Shown: positions 24,405 through 33,178, numbered from the stretch's first letter. The stretch: DNA of 64,000 bases from Ruminococcus sp. (GCA_017536105.1 JAFXRZ010000003.1:1-64000); one strand, 5' to 3'. Numbers and translations: made by a program. The notes: a model not told the origin generated them from the sequence alone.

Positions 24405-25010
24405 TTAACAACATGGTATAAGATCTCCGCCCATACATTCGCAGCAGCAGTCCAGCAGACAGAGGTCTGCAAGGCAGTTGCAGGTGTCGTTGGCAGGGCT
24501 GCCGGTATTGTACCTGCTGCCTCTGCCAGGCATATAGCCGTTGCCCTGGTGGTTCAGGCTGTTGAAGGCAGCTCTGTATTCGTTGTTGCCGGGGTTCATA
24601 TTATAGGCCTGGGAGAATTCCTGATAGGCCTCGTTCATCCAGCCTCTTGAATAGGCGATGTTGCCCTTTAAGAAATGCCACTCGGCGAAGCGTTCTCCCA
24701 AAGGCACGTTGTTTAAAGCCTGCTCGGCTGCTGTTATGTTGCCGGAGGAGATCATTCTTCTTATCTCAAGATAATTGACCCCGGAGGAAGCCGAAGAATA
24801 GGAATAGCCGCTGCTTCTCTTCTCCTCGATTATCTCGTCGTAGGCGGCATTTATCTCCGCCATTTTCTCCTCTGCGATATCCGAGAGGGGGTTATCGGTG
24901 TACTGGTCGGGGTGATATTTTTTCACGAGCCTTTTATAGGCTTCTTTTATTTCTGCCTCGTCAGCGTTCTTTGAAACGCCGAGGACTTCATAAGGGTCCT
25001 TACGGTTCAT
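24405..25010 (-). CDS. J-domain co-chaperone with a TPR-like tail
   Basis: A 201-residue protein. An N-terminal J domain (about 1-70; [20 protein letters not shown], with HPD at about 34-36) stimulates DnaK-type ATPases. A C-terminal region has a TPR-like helix pair ([20 protein letters not shown]) and ends in a cysteine-rich tail ([16 protein letters not shown]). I use the ATG at 25010 because it overlaps the upstream stop by four bases (ATGA); a longer frame starts at 25061. It is coupled to the DUF5685 gene, and this pair occurs in related bacteria. Confidence 0.88.
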   Translation of the reverse strand: MNRKDPYEVLGVSKNADEAEIKEAYKRLVKKYHPDQYTDNPLSDIAEEKMAEINAAYDEIIEEKRSSGYSYSSASSGVNYLEIRRMISSGNITAAEQALNNVPLGERFAEWHFLKGNIAYSRGWMNEAYQEFSQAYNMNPGNNEYRAAFNSLNHQGNGYMPGRGSRYNTGSPANDTCNCLADLCLLDCCCECMGGDLIPCC

Positions 25011-25906
25011 TCTTTCCCGTCCTTTCCTGGTCTGTAGAAATTTGAAAATGTTCCCGAGCATATCCTTGAGATAACATCGGGAAGCCCGAGATATATTATA
25101 TTGTCCGTTATGCCGGAATACATCTTGATATCGAGCTTTATATAGGCAGAGGCAAGCTGTCCCAGCATCATATTGACGATGAACCGGGTGTTTACGGCAA
25201 TCTCGTCGAACTCAGCGTCTGTGAGGGGCTTTGTCCTCTTTTCCTTTATCAGGGGGTTGTATCTTCCTGCCTTGACGTCATCCCGAAGGTCGTCAAGGGC
25301 ATCTGCAAGGTATATGTACTTGCCGAGGAAGAAGCCCATCCTGCCGAGGATGCGGCTTTTCTGCTCATCGTCGGTCATCCCTGCAAAGACAGCCTGCATC
25401 ATACGGGCTGTGGGCTCACAGGCACGGTCGATGCTTATGTCCTCCTGCTTTTCGAGGGAGAGCTGGAGCTTCATGGCCTTTTCGAGCTTTGCCGCAAGCT
25501 GCGGGTATCTCTTTATCGCCTTGTGATAATGCCCTCTGATGAAAGGCAGGGCTGCTCTTGCCCGGAGCCTTTGCTTCAGGCTGCCGTCTGAGATGTCGTC
25601 CATAAGCTTGTGATAGACCAGCATTATTGAAACATAGGCGGAATAGTCCGTTGAACGCGAACAGCCGGCACAGCTGCGCTTTGTCAGGGGATGAGCTATA
25701 CAGAGCTGTCTTTTGGCTTTGAGCTCTATGCCGTTCACCGACATATCCATTATGGCAAGGAAGGTGAGGTCGTAGCTGAGGGTGAATCTCGGCAGCAGGC
25801 CGAATTCCCTGCCTATGCTTTTGCAAAGACCGCAGTAGATGCTTTTGTAGCCCTCGTTCTCGCAGACCCGCAGATAGGGTCTGAAAGGTCTCACATAGCC
25901 GAACAT
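25007..25906 (-). CDS. DUF5685 family protein
   Basis: A 299-residue helical protein. Conserved features are [15 protein letters not shown] at the start, [13 protein letters not shown] (about 23-35) with two cysteines, [29 protein letters not shown] (about 78-106) and the acidic [10 protein letters not shown] near 215-224. The Cys pairs and the DDxxD-like motifs suggest a metal site. The helical fold with two Asp-rich motifs recalls all-alpha prenyltransferase-like proteins, but that is only an impression. Function is unknown. It starts two bases after the stop of the membrane protein upstream. Confidence 0.85.
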   Translation of the reverse strand: MFGYVRPFRPYLRVCENEGYKSIYCGLCKSIGREFGLLPRFTLSYDLTFLAIMDMSVNGIELKAKRQLCIAHPLTKRSCAGCSRSTDYSAYVSIMLVYHKLMDDISDGSLKQRLRARAALPFIRGHYHKAIKRYPQLAAKLEKAMKLQLSLEKQEDISIDRACEPTARMMQAVFAGMTDDEQKSRILGRMGFFLGKYIYLADALDDLRDDVKAGRYNPLIKEKRTKPLTDAEFDEIAVNTRFIVNMMLGQLASAYIKLDIKMYSGITDNIIYLGLPDVISRICSGTFSNFYRPGKDGKE

Positions 25907-25907
25907 C

Positions 25908-26645
25908 TCACACCTCCGAGGACGTTTCGTCCGATGACGAGCTGTCTGTGTCCTCTCCGAATATCTCCTTTAGGACTTTCTTTCTGTCGTCGTCGTCAAT
26001 GGCTACGCCGTTCTTTGTGACTGTGCCCAGCTTTGTCTCGGTGTAGGTGAAGCCGTCGTGGGAAACGATAAACTCTATCTTATACTTATGTCCGTCCCTG
26101 CGCAGGCCGGTGAGGGTTACGGTGCGGCGGTTGCCGTCTCTTTCGATCTCGTAGTCGTATTTCTGGAAATTGTCCTTTGCAGCCTGCTCGATCGACATAT
26201 TCAGGTCTGAGTCCTCAAGGCCCTCAAAGCTCGCAAGGCTGGTTTCCTTGACGGCATCGAGGATATCGCTGTCTGTGATCTTTACTGATCTCACAAAGCC
26301 GTTGGCGACGATGCCTATGAACAGAGCTATGGCGCAGATGACAGCTATGGAGTTCTCGCCTCTGTTGAGCTTGGCACGCTTTAAGATATAGACCGTCGGG
26401 AAAAGGCAAAGCCCTGCCGGCGGAGGTTCGAGACCCTCTTCTTTTTCCAGGTATCTCCTGTCGAAGAGGCAGGCCAGAGGCCGCATGATTATAGCTATGG
26501 CCCAGACGAGCATCCCGAGGTATCTGTTTATGGCAAAATTTTCAAGTAATAACCCGAGCAGCGGAAGAAGCGCGGCATACCATACCAAGCCGTTCCTGCT
26601 CTTCTTCGCCGGCGCTGCCGGGTAAAGGGGAAAACTGTATTCCAT
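25908..26645 (-). CDS. Membrane protein with a C-terminal soluble domain, unknown function
   Basis: A 245-residue protein. Three or four membrane segments lie in the first 120 residues, then a hydrophilic domain (about 125-230) and a Ser/Asp/Glu tail. I use the ATG at 26645 (MEYSFPL, behind GGAGG) instead of the ATG at 26675. It is the first gene of the run that ends with glgB, directly behind a strong promoter. The N-terminal part resembles the small DUF4190-like membrane modules, but no assignment is made. Confidence 0.8.
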   Translation of the reverse strand: MEYSFPLYPAAPAKKSRNGLVWYAALLPLLGLLLENFAINRYLGMLVWAIAIIMRPLACLFDRRYLEKEEGLEPPPAGLCLFPTVYILKRAKLNRGENSIAVICAIALFIGIVANGFVRSVKITDSDILDAVKETSLASFEGLEDSDLNMSIEQAAKDNFQKYDYEIERDGNRRTVTLTGLRRDGHKYKIEFIVSHDGFTYTETKLGTVTKNGVAIDDDDRKKVLKEIFGEDTDSSSSDETSSEV

Positions 26646-26692
26646 CTTATCCTCCGTAAAAATCTGATGAGGCAAACAGCCTATACATTTTT

Positions 26693-26721
26693 ATTATATA
26701 ACATTTTTTTAAAATAATCAA
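26693..26721 (-). promoter_or_regulatory. Promoter of the DUF5685-glgB operon
   Basis: On the minus strand TTGATT (complement of 26716-26721) and TATAAT (complement of 26693-26698) are 17 bases apart, in a very A/T-rich stretch. The gap from there to 26930 holds only imperfect GC-rich hairpins, for example TATATCA..GGCA with TGCC..TGATATA near 26866-26905. Confidence 0.8.
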
Positions 26722-26930
26722 GAGAAAAAGGCAAAAACAATGGGTTTTATGCCGGAAACCGCTGAAAAAGGCGCTTTGAGCTCGGCAGCACGCAGTTCAT
26801 GGAGAAGATATCGAGCGGCATACAGAAGAAAAGCGCCGCAGCCGTAAAAAGCCGCAGCGCAGATCTATATCATCGGCAGAGGGCTGAGCCTTGCCGCTGA
26901 TATATACTATGCCGGCAGAGGCTCAAAGGT

Positions 26931-28508
26931 TTAGGGTGCTGTGCGCTTCATTATCTCGAGAGCTGTATGCAGGCCGTCAACTGCCGCGGACATTATCCCT
27001 CCGGCATAGCCTGCACCCTCTCCGCAGGGGAAGAGATTCTCAAAGGAAAGAGAGTTGTAGTTCTCCCCTCTCGTCACTCTTACAGGGGAGCTTGTACGGG
27101 TCTCGGGTGCTGTGAGGAGTGCATTCTCCTGCCCGAAGCAGCGCATTTTTTTGGAGAAAGCTCCCAGTCCCCGTCTTATGGAGTCGGTGACGGCTTTCGG
27201 GAATATCTTATCGGGATCGACGGGACAGATGCCCCGGGAATAGGTGGGGGTGATGTCGGTATCTATGCTGACCTCTCCTTTCAGGAAAGCTCCCACGGTG
27301 CAGGCAGGCGCACGAAGGCCGTCCGTCAGGCTGTAGGCACGTTTTTCTATCTCTCTTGCAAGCTCCATGCCGCCGAGGGGTCCGGGGGCAAAGTCGTTTT
27401 TGTTTACAGCTGCCACAACTGCGGCGTTGGCGTTCTCGCCGTCACGGGCGAACTCGCTCATGCCGTTGGTGACCACGGTCTCCTCCTCGGAAGCGGCAGG
27501 GACGACGAATCCTCCGGGACACATACAGAAAGTATAGACAGTTCTGCCGGAAGGAGGGCTGTCGGAGATCTGGTACTCCCCTTTGGGAAGCAGCGGAGAA
27601 CCTGCAAGCTCGCCGTAGAGGCTTTGGTCAACGTCCTTCTGCTTATGCTCTATACGAAAGCCCACGGCAAAGGGCTTGGCTTCGATGAAAACGCCTTTTT
27701 TCGCCAGCAGCTCGAAGACGCTTCTTGATGAATGGCCTGTGGCAAGGACGAGCATTGAACATTCCGTGCTGCCGCCGGTATGTCCGATCGAAGTTATCCG
27801 GCTGTCCTTGGCTTCAAAGTCCGTCAGCTCGCAGTTGAAGCGTATCTCTCCCCCAAGCTCGATTATCCGCTCTCTTGCTTTCTTCACGATGCCGCGGAGC
27901 TTATCCGTGCCGATATGGGGCTTGGCTTTGGTGAGTATCTCTTCGGGTGCTCCGAACTCGACGAAGCGTTCGAGGACGTATCTGCAAAGGGGGTCTTTTA
28001 TCCTTGTTGTGAGCTTGCCGTCCGAGAATGTACCTGCTCCTCCCTCTCCGAACTGAACGTTGCTTTTTGTATCGAGGGAACCCCCCGACCAGTATTTTTC
28101 CACGGCTGCCATTCTTTCATCGACGGTACCGCCTTTTTCGAGGATAAGAGGCTTATAGCCGTATTCGGCAAGGAGAAGGCCGCAGAATATCCCTGCCGGG
28201 CCGAAGCCTGCGATACACACTCTCCCCTCTCTGCGCTCTGTGCCGATAACGGGAGAGAATGTACTCCTTGCGGCAAAGCGGCAGTCGGAACGCCTTTGGC
28301 AGAGGTCGAGCTCGGCTTGCTCGCTCTCAAGCTCCGCATAGACCGAATGGACGAAATGGACAGGCCCTCTTTTCCTTGCATCGAGGGATGTCTTATGTAT
28401 CTTGGCTTTTGTATCGGCAGGAAGCCCGATATGGGCAAGGGCAGTTTTTATAACATCATTCTCGTCAGCGCCGAGAGGCGAGCTTATTCTATCTATAATA
28501 ACAGGCAT
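26931..28508 (-). CDS. FAD-dependent dehydrogenase, COG2509 type
   Basis: A 525-residue flavoprotein. An N-terminal region of about 90 residues precedes the FAD site GFGPAGIFCGLLLAEYGYKPLILEKG (about 99-125). VQFGEGGAGTFSDGKL (about 153-168) is typical of this group, and a second nucleotide-binding part gives LATGHSSR (about 248-255). The C-terminal GEGAGYAGGIMSAAVDG completes the FAD domain. The reaction is unknown for the family; members are often annotated as NAD(P)/FAD-dependent oxidoreductases. GGAGGG precedes the ATG. No operon partner. Confidence 0.9.
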   Translation of the reverse strand: MPVIIDRISSPLGADENDVIKTALAHIGLPADTKAKIHKTSLDARKRGPVHFVHSVYAELESEQAELDLCQRRSDCRFAARSTFSPVIGTERREGRVCIAGFGPAGIFCGLLLAEYGYKPLILEKGGTVDERMAAVEKYWSGGSLDTKSNVQFGEGGAGTFSDGKLTTRIKDPLCRYVLERFVEFGAPEEILTKAKPHIGTDKLRGIVKKARERIIELGGEIRFNCELTDFEAKDSRITSIGHTGGSTECSMLVLATGHSSRSVFELLAKKGVFIEAKPFAVGFRIEHKQKDVDQSLYGELAGSPLLPKGEYQISDSPPSGRTVYTFCMCPGGFVVPAASEEETVVTNGMSEFARDGENANAAVVAAVNKNDFAPGPLGGMELAREIEKRAYSLTDGLRAPACTVGAFLKGEVSIDTDITPTYSRGICPVDPDKIFPKAVTDSIRRGLGAFSKKMRCFGQENALLTAPETRTSSPVRVTRGENYNSLSFENLFPCGEGAGYAGGIMSAAVDGLHTALEIMKRTAP

Positions 28509-28555
28509 TTTATTTCACCCTCCAATGTTTCAATCGAGCGCTTGGCAAGGCTTAT

Positions 28556-28860
28556 TTTGGCCTCCCTCTAAGGGAGGTGGGCGCCCTTGTGAATGAGTTC
28601 GCGGTGCAACCGTTGGGAGAGGCTTGCTGCGAGGTGTTCTATCAGGGCTGTGCTCGCGTGGGATTTGTTTTCTTCCACTCGATGTAAGCAAGCTCTGCTT
28701 GCGTCACGTGTCAAGCGCTGTCGCCGCTGCGACCCGTTGGGATAAGCTTGTTGCGAGGTGTTCTATCAGGGCTGTATTCTGCAAACTCCCTCAGTCACCT
28801 TCGGTGACAGCTCCCTCTGAGAGGGAGCCTTTTATTTATATCATAAGATAAAGATAGAGG
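28556..28860. repeat. Mosaic of intergenic hairpin repeats
   Basis: This gap contains a CCTCCCTCTAAGGGAGG hairpin with a tail also seen at 31590-31640 (TTGTGAATGAG then CCGTTGGGAG), two copies of TTGCGAGGTGTTCTATCAGG-like sequence (about 28626 and 28750) and one AAGCAAGCTCTGCTTGCGTC hairpin (28685-28715). A second hairpin follows near 28800 (TCACCTTCGGTGA). No gene. Confidence 0.7.
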
Positions 28861-28890
28861 TTTATCCGAAGGGGTTTGGGGGCAGAAAAA

Positions 28891-28955
28891 GTGAATAGTG
28901 AATAGTGAAAAATGAGTAGTGAATAGTGAAAAATGAGTAGTGAAAAGTGAAAAAG
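28891..28955. repeat. 21-bp tandem repeat array
   Basis: Unit AGTGAATAGTGAAAAATGAGT repeated about three times from 28897, the last copy degenerate. It is A/G-rich on the plus strand and has no coding sense. Confidence 0.85.
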
Positions 28956-28978
28956 GCTATAATTCAGAAGAAAGGTTT

Positions 28979-29166
28979 GTATCCGAAGGGGTTTGGGGGC
29001 GATCGGAAAGCCCCCAACAAGAGCGTGCTGCGATTTTTTGTATTACATACAGCTTTTAGCGTAATCCAATTCCCACAAGGCTTTGTTCGCGTGGGAAACG
29101 TCCCCTTTCGCTCAACGTAAGCATGCGGAGCTTGCGTCACGCGAATTGCCCAGTCGGGGCACCGAC
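28979..29166. repeat. Composite repeat shared with 11.65 kb and 45.02-45.11 kb
   Basis: It starts with CCGAAGGGGTTTGGGGGC and a GGGGGC..GCCCCC hairpin as at 11.65 kb. It continues with AAGAGCGTGCTGC and ends with the GCTTGCGTCACGCGAATTGC and GTCGGGGCACCGAC modules, which occur inverted at 45.02-45.11 kb. No gene lies between 28509 and 29208. Confidence 0.75.
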
Positions 29167-29208
29167 AAATTCAGCCGCCGGTTGTTATGTACCTGCGGCT
29201 GATGTTGT

Positions 29209-30543
29209 TCAATCATTTACGGAGCTGTTGTCGTTGGCGGCTATCTTTGCGTCTGCCAGCTCGATCTGCACCTCATAGTTTCCGCTTGCCCAGACGGTGT
29301 CGAAATCATTCACCGAAATAGAAACGGGATGAGTATATGAGCCGTTGTTGGTCAGGTCAGTCAGGTCGAGAACGACGTTCAGATCGCTTGCGGTGATGTT
29401 ATAAAGCGACTCGGCAGGGCCGATGATCTTAACATCAGGCAGCTGCTTTGTCTCGATATCCACTCTCTTGCCCGAAGGCAATCCAACGACTTTGACGTCG
29501 TTTGACGGGATAACAAGGGTCTTGTATGAATAGTTGTTCTCATCAAGGCCTACGGTCAGGACGATGTCGGAAACGCCTGTCTGATTCACTTCGCCCGAAG
29601 AGAGCTTGTCATTGATATTGAAGGTGAATGTCTTGCCGAAATCAACATCGTTCATCGAGACTGTGCCGATAGTCAAATGCTGCTCGGAGACATCTGTCAG
29701 AGCTGCGGTAAGCACGCTGAGCTCGGTCTCCGAAAGCTCGTAGGGCAGGGTCGAAGGCTTGAAGCCCGGCGGACAGTCGGTAAACTCAACGTCAAGCTTT
29801 AAGGTCTTTTTCTTGTAGATAACGAAGGTCACATCGCAGCCCTTGAAGCCCGGCAGGCTGAATTTAGAGGAATCCAGCTCCTTTCCTTCGCTGTCGTAGA
29901 ACTTCAGAGTTTCGGTATGTATGGCAGTGTCCTCTTCAAGGACGGTATTATCTTCAACGAAAGCCGTTACCTTGGCGACCTTTGAAAGCTCGCTCTCGGG
30001 GCCCTTGACTTCGACTGTAGAGGGCGAAACGATGGTATTATAGACCGTCATGCCCGTTTTTGCTGAGATGTCGGGAGCCTCGGCCTCAACATCGAAGGTG
30101 CTCTGGTCGATATGGACGAAGGTCACGTCCACAGTTTCGGGAGAAACAGAGACCACGCTTACCGCATCGGAGGAATGGGCCGACTTGACTTCAATATCCA
30201 GGGAATAGGTGCCTTCCTTTGTTACCTCGTCGAGGTTCACTGTTGCAACAAGGTCGTTCGCACCGTAGCTTCCGATCTCGTAGTTCATTCCCTTGATCTC
30301 CACATCCACGGAGATATCCTTGTAATTCAGGGCTTCGAGGCCCTTTTCGTCAGCAAGGGTGCCGTCCATTGAGAAAGAAACGGGAACGCTGGTTATGGTC
30401 TTGTTTATCGTGGGGTACTGGGTGATAGAAAGTATCAGCCATACGATTATCGCAAGGACGACGGCAAGTATCCGCAGAAAGAAATCGGAGCTTCTGGTCT
30501 TGAGGGTCTTTTTTGATCTGGAGCTTGACTTTACTTTTTCCAT
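29209..30543 (-). CDS. cdaR: YbbR-domain protein CdaR
   Basis: A 444-residue membrane-anchored protein. A basic N-terminus and one membrane segment (about 23-43, FFLRILAVVLAIIVWLILSI) are followed by four YbbR-type beta domains outside the cell (about 50-130, 135-220, 225-320 and 325-430). In Firmicutes CdaR binds and modulates the diadenylate cyclase CdaA. Its start overlaps the end of cdaA by 13 bases, so the pair is translationally coupled. It lacks the GlmM partner gene that often completes the cluster. Confidence 0.92.
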   Translation of the reverse strand: MEKVKSSSRSKKTLKTRSSDFFLRILAVVLAIIVWLILSITQYPTINKTITSVPVSFSMDGTLADEKGLEALNYKDISVDVEIKGMNYEIGSYGANDLVATVNLDEVTKEGTYSLDIEVKSAHSSDAVSVVSVSPETVDVTFVHIDQSTFDVEAEAPDISAKTGMTVYNTIVSPSTVEVKGPESELSKVAKVTAFVEDNTVLEEDTAIHTETLKFYDSEGKELDSSKFSLPGFKGCDVTFVIYKKKTLKLDVEFTDCPPGFKPSTLPYELSETELSVLTAALTDVSEQHLTIGTVSMNDVDFGKTFTFNINDKLSSGEVNQTGVSDIVLTVGLDENNYSYKTLVIPSNDVKVVGLPSGKRVDIETKQLPDVKIIGPAESLYNITASDLNVVLDLTDLTNNGSYTHPVSISVNDFDTVWASGNYEVQIELADAKIAANDNSSVND

Positions 30544-31412
30544 TTCGATTTCACCCTCCCTGCAAGAGAAGCGTCATAGACCTGATCCTCGTTGCCCTCG
30601 GGCATAACTCGCAGGTAAAGGAGCTTCCTGAGACTTTCTCTCGTATAGCCGCGGGTGAGTTCGCCGTTCTCGGCTATAGAGACTGTGCCTGTTTCCTCAG
30701 ACACAACGATAACGACGGCGTCGGAATTCTCGCTCATGCCTATTGCAGCTCTGTGGCGAGAGCCAAGCTGCTTGGCGATAAGCTCTTCCTTCTGGGGCTT
30801 GGGCAGGAAGCAGCCTGCCGCAAGGATCATGCCGTCACGGATTATAACTGCTCCGTCGTGGAGCGGGGTATTCGGGAAGAAGATATTTCCCAGCACAGCG
30901 GCAGAAGGGGTGCAGTTTAAAACTGTTCCCGTTGCTATCTGCTCGCCCAGCTTAGTCTTTCTTTCAAATATTATCAGAGCACCTGTGCGCGTTTCCGAAA
31001 GATCGACAACGGCATCGCACACGGCGTTTATGCAGTTTTTGATCTTTACGATCTCCTCTTCCTTATCGCCCGGATTGAACAGGGTCAATTGTGTTATCTT
31101 TGAACGTCCCATTTTTTCAAGTATGCGCCTGAACTCCGGCTGGAAGAGAATGATGATCGCCAAGAAGCCCCAGTTGAAGAGTATCTTCAGCAAAAATCTC
31201 ATAGTCTGGAGGTTCAGAGCCACAGAGACGAGATAGAAAGCGATGAGCAGCAGTATGCCCTTGACGAGCTGCTGCGCACGGGTCTCGCGGATTATCTTTA
31301 TACCGTGAAAGATAAGGTAGCTGAGTATAGCGATATCTATTATATCAGCCGGACGGATCGATTTGAAAACATTTATGACCGAAAGCAGAGCCTCTCTTAT
31401 CGCATCCATCAT
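30531..31412 (-). CDS. cdaA: Diadenylate cyclase
   Basis: A 293-residue membrane enzyme that makes cyclic di-AMP from two ATP. Three membrane segments lie in the first 90 residues. The DAC domain follows with the two signature motifs DGA (D186-A188, in LHDGAVII) and RHR (R219-R221, in GSRHRAAIGMSE), both intact. The product is an essential signal for potassium and osmotic balance and cell-wall integrity in Firmicutes. A receptor (DarA) is encoded at 15.6 kb. AAGGTGGTG precedes the ATG. A palindromic operator-like site lies in its leader. Confidence 0.95.
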   Translation of the reverse strand: MMDAIREALLSVINVFKSIRPADIIDIAILSYLIFHGIKIIRETRAQQLVKGILLLIAFYLVSVALNLQTMRFLLKILFNWGFLAIIILFQPEFRRILEKMGRSKITQLTLFNPGDKEEEIVKIKNCINAVCDAVVDLSETRTGALIIFERKTKLGEQIATGTVLNCTPSAAVLGNIFFPNTPLHDGAVIIRDGMILAAGCFLPKPQKEELIAKQLGSRHRAAIGMSENSDAVVIVVSEETGTVSIAENGELTRGYTRESLRKLLYLRVMPEGNEDQVYDASLAGRVKSKWKK

Positions 31413-31433
31413 TATCTTTCACCACCTTTGCGC

Positions 31434-31445
31434 GGAAACGTTTCC
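31434..31445. promoter_or_regulatory. GGAAACGTTTCC palindrome in the cdaA leader
   Basis: A perfect 12-bp dyad with a central CG, 22 bases upstream of the cdaA start and downstream of its -10 box. The central CG and A/T arms resemble LacI-family operators, including catabolite-control (cre-like) sites. Confidence 0.5.
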
Positions 31446-31466
31446 GAAATTATGATATATATTTTT

Positions 31467-31495
31467 ATTTTAACATATCTATTCTAAAAGTTCAA
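31467..31495 (-). promoter_or_regulatory. Promoter of cdaA-cdaR
   Basis: On the minus strand TTGAAC (complement of 31490-31495) and TAAAAT (complement of 31467-31472) are 17 bases apart. Confidence 0.75.
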
Positions 31496-31528
31496 TAGCC
31501 AGCAAAAAAATTTTACAACATTTTTCTT

Positions 31529-31718
31529 TTTTTTAATTCCCCCACCAGCTTTCAATAGGAGTAGAAGGCGACCTTCGCCAGGCCTCCCCGTAGGGGAGGC
31601 AGGTGCCTTTGTGAATGAGGTCGCGTTGATGCCGTTGGGAGGGGCTTTTTTAATTCCCCCACCAGCTTTAAACAGGAGTAGAAGGCGACCTTCGCCAGGC
31701 CTCCCCGTAGGGGAGGCA
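31529..31718. repeat. Two direct copies of a 73-bp hairpin repeat
   Basis: Copies at about 31529-31601 and 31646-31718 share TTAATTCCCCCACCAGCTTT, GAAGGCGACCTTCGCCAGG and a GCCTCCCC-GTA-GGGGAGGC hairpin. Translation gives a repeated LPPLRGGLAKVAFYS peptide that is not a real gene. Confidence 0.85.
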
Positions 31719-31756
31719 AATTGGTGCTCTTTTGCGATTTAAGCAGAAACATAAAA

Positions 31757-31806
31757 AAGCCTCCCCTGAAAGGGGAGGTGGCACGACGCAGTCGTGACGG
31801 AGGGGT
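31757..31806. repeat. CCTCCCCTGAAAGGGGAGG hairpin repeat
   Basis: A hairpin followed by a second one (CACGACGCAGTCGTG) and GGAGGGGTTC. The same two-hairpin unit occurs at 45114-45163 with a changed second stem (TCACGCAAAGCGTGA). Confidence 0.75.
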
Positions 31807-31823
31807 TCTGTCACGGCAAAATA

Positions 31824-32960
31824 TTACTCCGGCTTTATCTGCATTATTACATCGCAGAGGCGTTCGGTCTGGGAGAGGTTGTTGAACACCGAAGGCGAGA
31901 AACGAACTGTTCCCTGCCCCACCGTACCCAGTGTGTTGTGGGCAAGAGGTGCACAGTGGAGACCGCCTCTCAGGGCAAAGCCTTTGTCGGAAAGCTTTGC
32001 GGCTGTGATTTGAGAGGACATTTTGCCGATGTTGAAGGAGACTATGGGCAGGAAACTGCCGCTGTCTCTGTATATCTTTATATCCTCCCTTTGGGACAGC
32101 CTTTCGATGAAGCGGGTGCAGAGGGCGTTCTCGTGGGCGAAGATGTTCTTTATCCCCTTTGCCCTGACGAACCGCAGGCCTTCTCCCAGGCCGATTATCC
32201 CCACGGTGTTCAGCGTGCCGCTTTCCAGCTTTTCGGGCATGAAGCCGGTCTGCTCCAGGCTTGCGGAGGTAGCTCCCGTTCCGCCTTCGATGATCGTTGA
32301 AAGTGGGTACTCGCCGTTTGTGATGAGCAGGCCTGTTCCCGTCGGGGCGTAGAGTGATTTATGCCCCGAGGTACAGATGAAGTCGAAGCCGTCGCTCAGA
32401 GAAAGCTCCATGACTCCTGCCGCCTGGGAGCAGTCGCAGATAAAGCAGAGCCCTTTCCTTTTGCAGAGGGCAGCTATTTCCTTATAGGGCAGGACTTTTC
32501 CCGTAACGTTGGATGCTGCCATGCAGCAGATGCACTTGGTCTTGGCGTTTATGAGGCTCTCTATCTCTTCGAGGGTACGGGCATCGTCCTCATAGACCCT
32601 TGCCACGGAAAAGGTCACTCCCCTTGTCTTTGAAAGGGCATAGACCGGCCTTGCAACGGAATTATGCTCGAGGGAGGAGATTATGATATGACCGCCGTAC
32701 TGCATTATGCCCTTTATGGCCATGTTGAGGGCGTAGGTGCTGTTATGGGTGAAGGCAACGTTCTCTGTCTCGGCTCCGAACATTTCTGCCGCGAGCTCCC
32801 TGACCTCAAAGACCTTCTGTGCCGCAAGGAGGGACAGTGCGTGTCCGCTCCTGCCGGGATTTCCCCCGTATCGGGCAACTGCCGCATCCACGGCATTCCT
32901 GACGGACCGGGGCTTTGGGAAGCTGGTGGCCGAGTTGTCAAAATTTATCATATTATTCAT
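31824..32960 (-). CDS. Cysteine desulfurase-like class V aminotransferase
   Basis: A 378-residue PLP enzyme. INFDNSATSFPKP at the start is typical of the SufS/CsdB-like group. THNSTYALNMAI (about 66-77) is followed by the PLP-stacking site SSLEHNS, then ICDCSQAAGV with the PLP Asp and TSGHKSLYAPTGTG with the Schiff-base Lys. RGGLHCAPLAH near the C-terminus holds the catalytic Cys. It would take sulfur (or selenium) from cysteine (or selenocysteine). I use the ATG at 32960, which overlaps the DUF3343 stop by one base. The frame continues 82 codons upstream, but that is the shadow of DUF3343. Coupling to DUF3343 suggests a dedicated S or Se relay. Confidence 0.9.
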   Translation of the reverse strand: MNNMINFDNSATSFPKPRSVRNAVDAAVARYGGNPGRSGHALSLLAAQKVFEVRELAAEMFGAETENVAFTHNSTYALNMAIKGIMQYGGHIIISSLEHNSVARPVYALSKTRGVTFSVARVYEDDARTLEEIESLINAKTKCICCMAASNVTGKVLPYKEIAALCKRKGLCFICDCSQAAGVMELSLSDGFDFICTSGHKSLYAPTGTGLLITNGEYPLSTIIEGGTGATSASLEQTGFMPEKLESGTLNTVGIIGLGEGLRFVRAKGIKNIFAHENALCTRFIERLSQREDIKIYRDSGSFLPIVSFNIGKMSSQITAAKLSDKGFALRGGLHCAPLAHNTLGTVGQGTVRFSPSVFNNLSQTERLCDVIMQIKPE

Positions 32961-33178
32961 CATATTCTCCCGATAACGCCTTTGTGCGGTATTTTGTGTG
33001 AATTGAGGATCGAAGCTATCTCCTTGGGGTCGTCTCTGACAGCTATTGAATAGCCGCAGCCGGTGCCTGTGTTTTTCGGAGTTCTGACGACCTCGCAGTA
33101 CATCCCCATGCCGGCAAGAAGGGCTCTTGCTTTCATAGCATAGGTTATGGAGGTCATAGCAATAAGATGCTTTTGCAT
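32960..33178 (-). CDS. DUF3343 protein, putative sulfur/selenium carrier
   Basis: A 72-residue protein of the DUF3343 family. Cys is present in MYCEVVRTP and in the family-typical GCGYSIAV. The family is annotated as Se/S-carrier-like and often sits next to cysteine desulfurases or YedF-like proteins. The start at 33178 (MQKHLIAM) follows AGGTGG. The gene is coupled to the desulfurase by overlap. The role as carrier is inferred from context. Confidence 0.85.
   Translation of the reverse strand: MQKHLIAMTSITYAMKARALLAGMGMYCEVVRTPKNTGTGCGYSIAVRDDPKEIASILNSHKIPHKGVIGRI

Noticed and set aside
31552..31752. Minus-strand frame with repeated LPPLRGGLAKVAFYS
   Set aside because: It arises from the 73-bp direct hairpin repeat and has no ribosome site.
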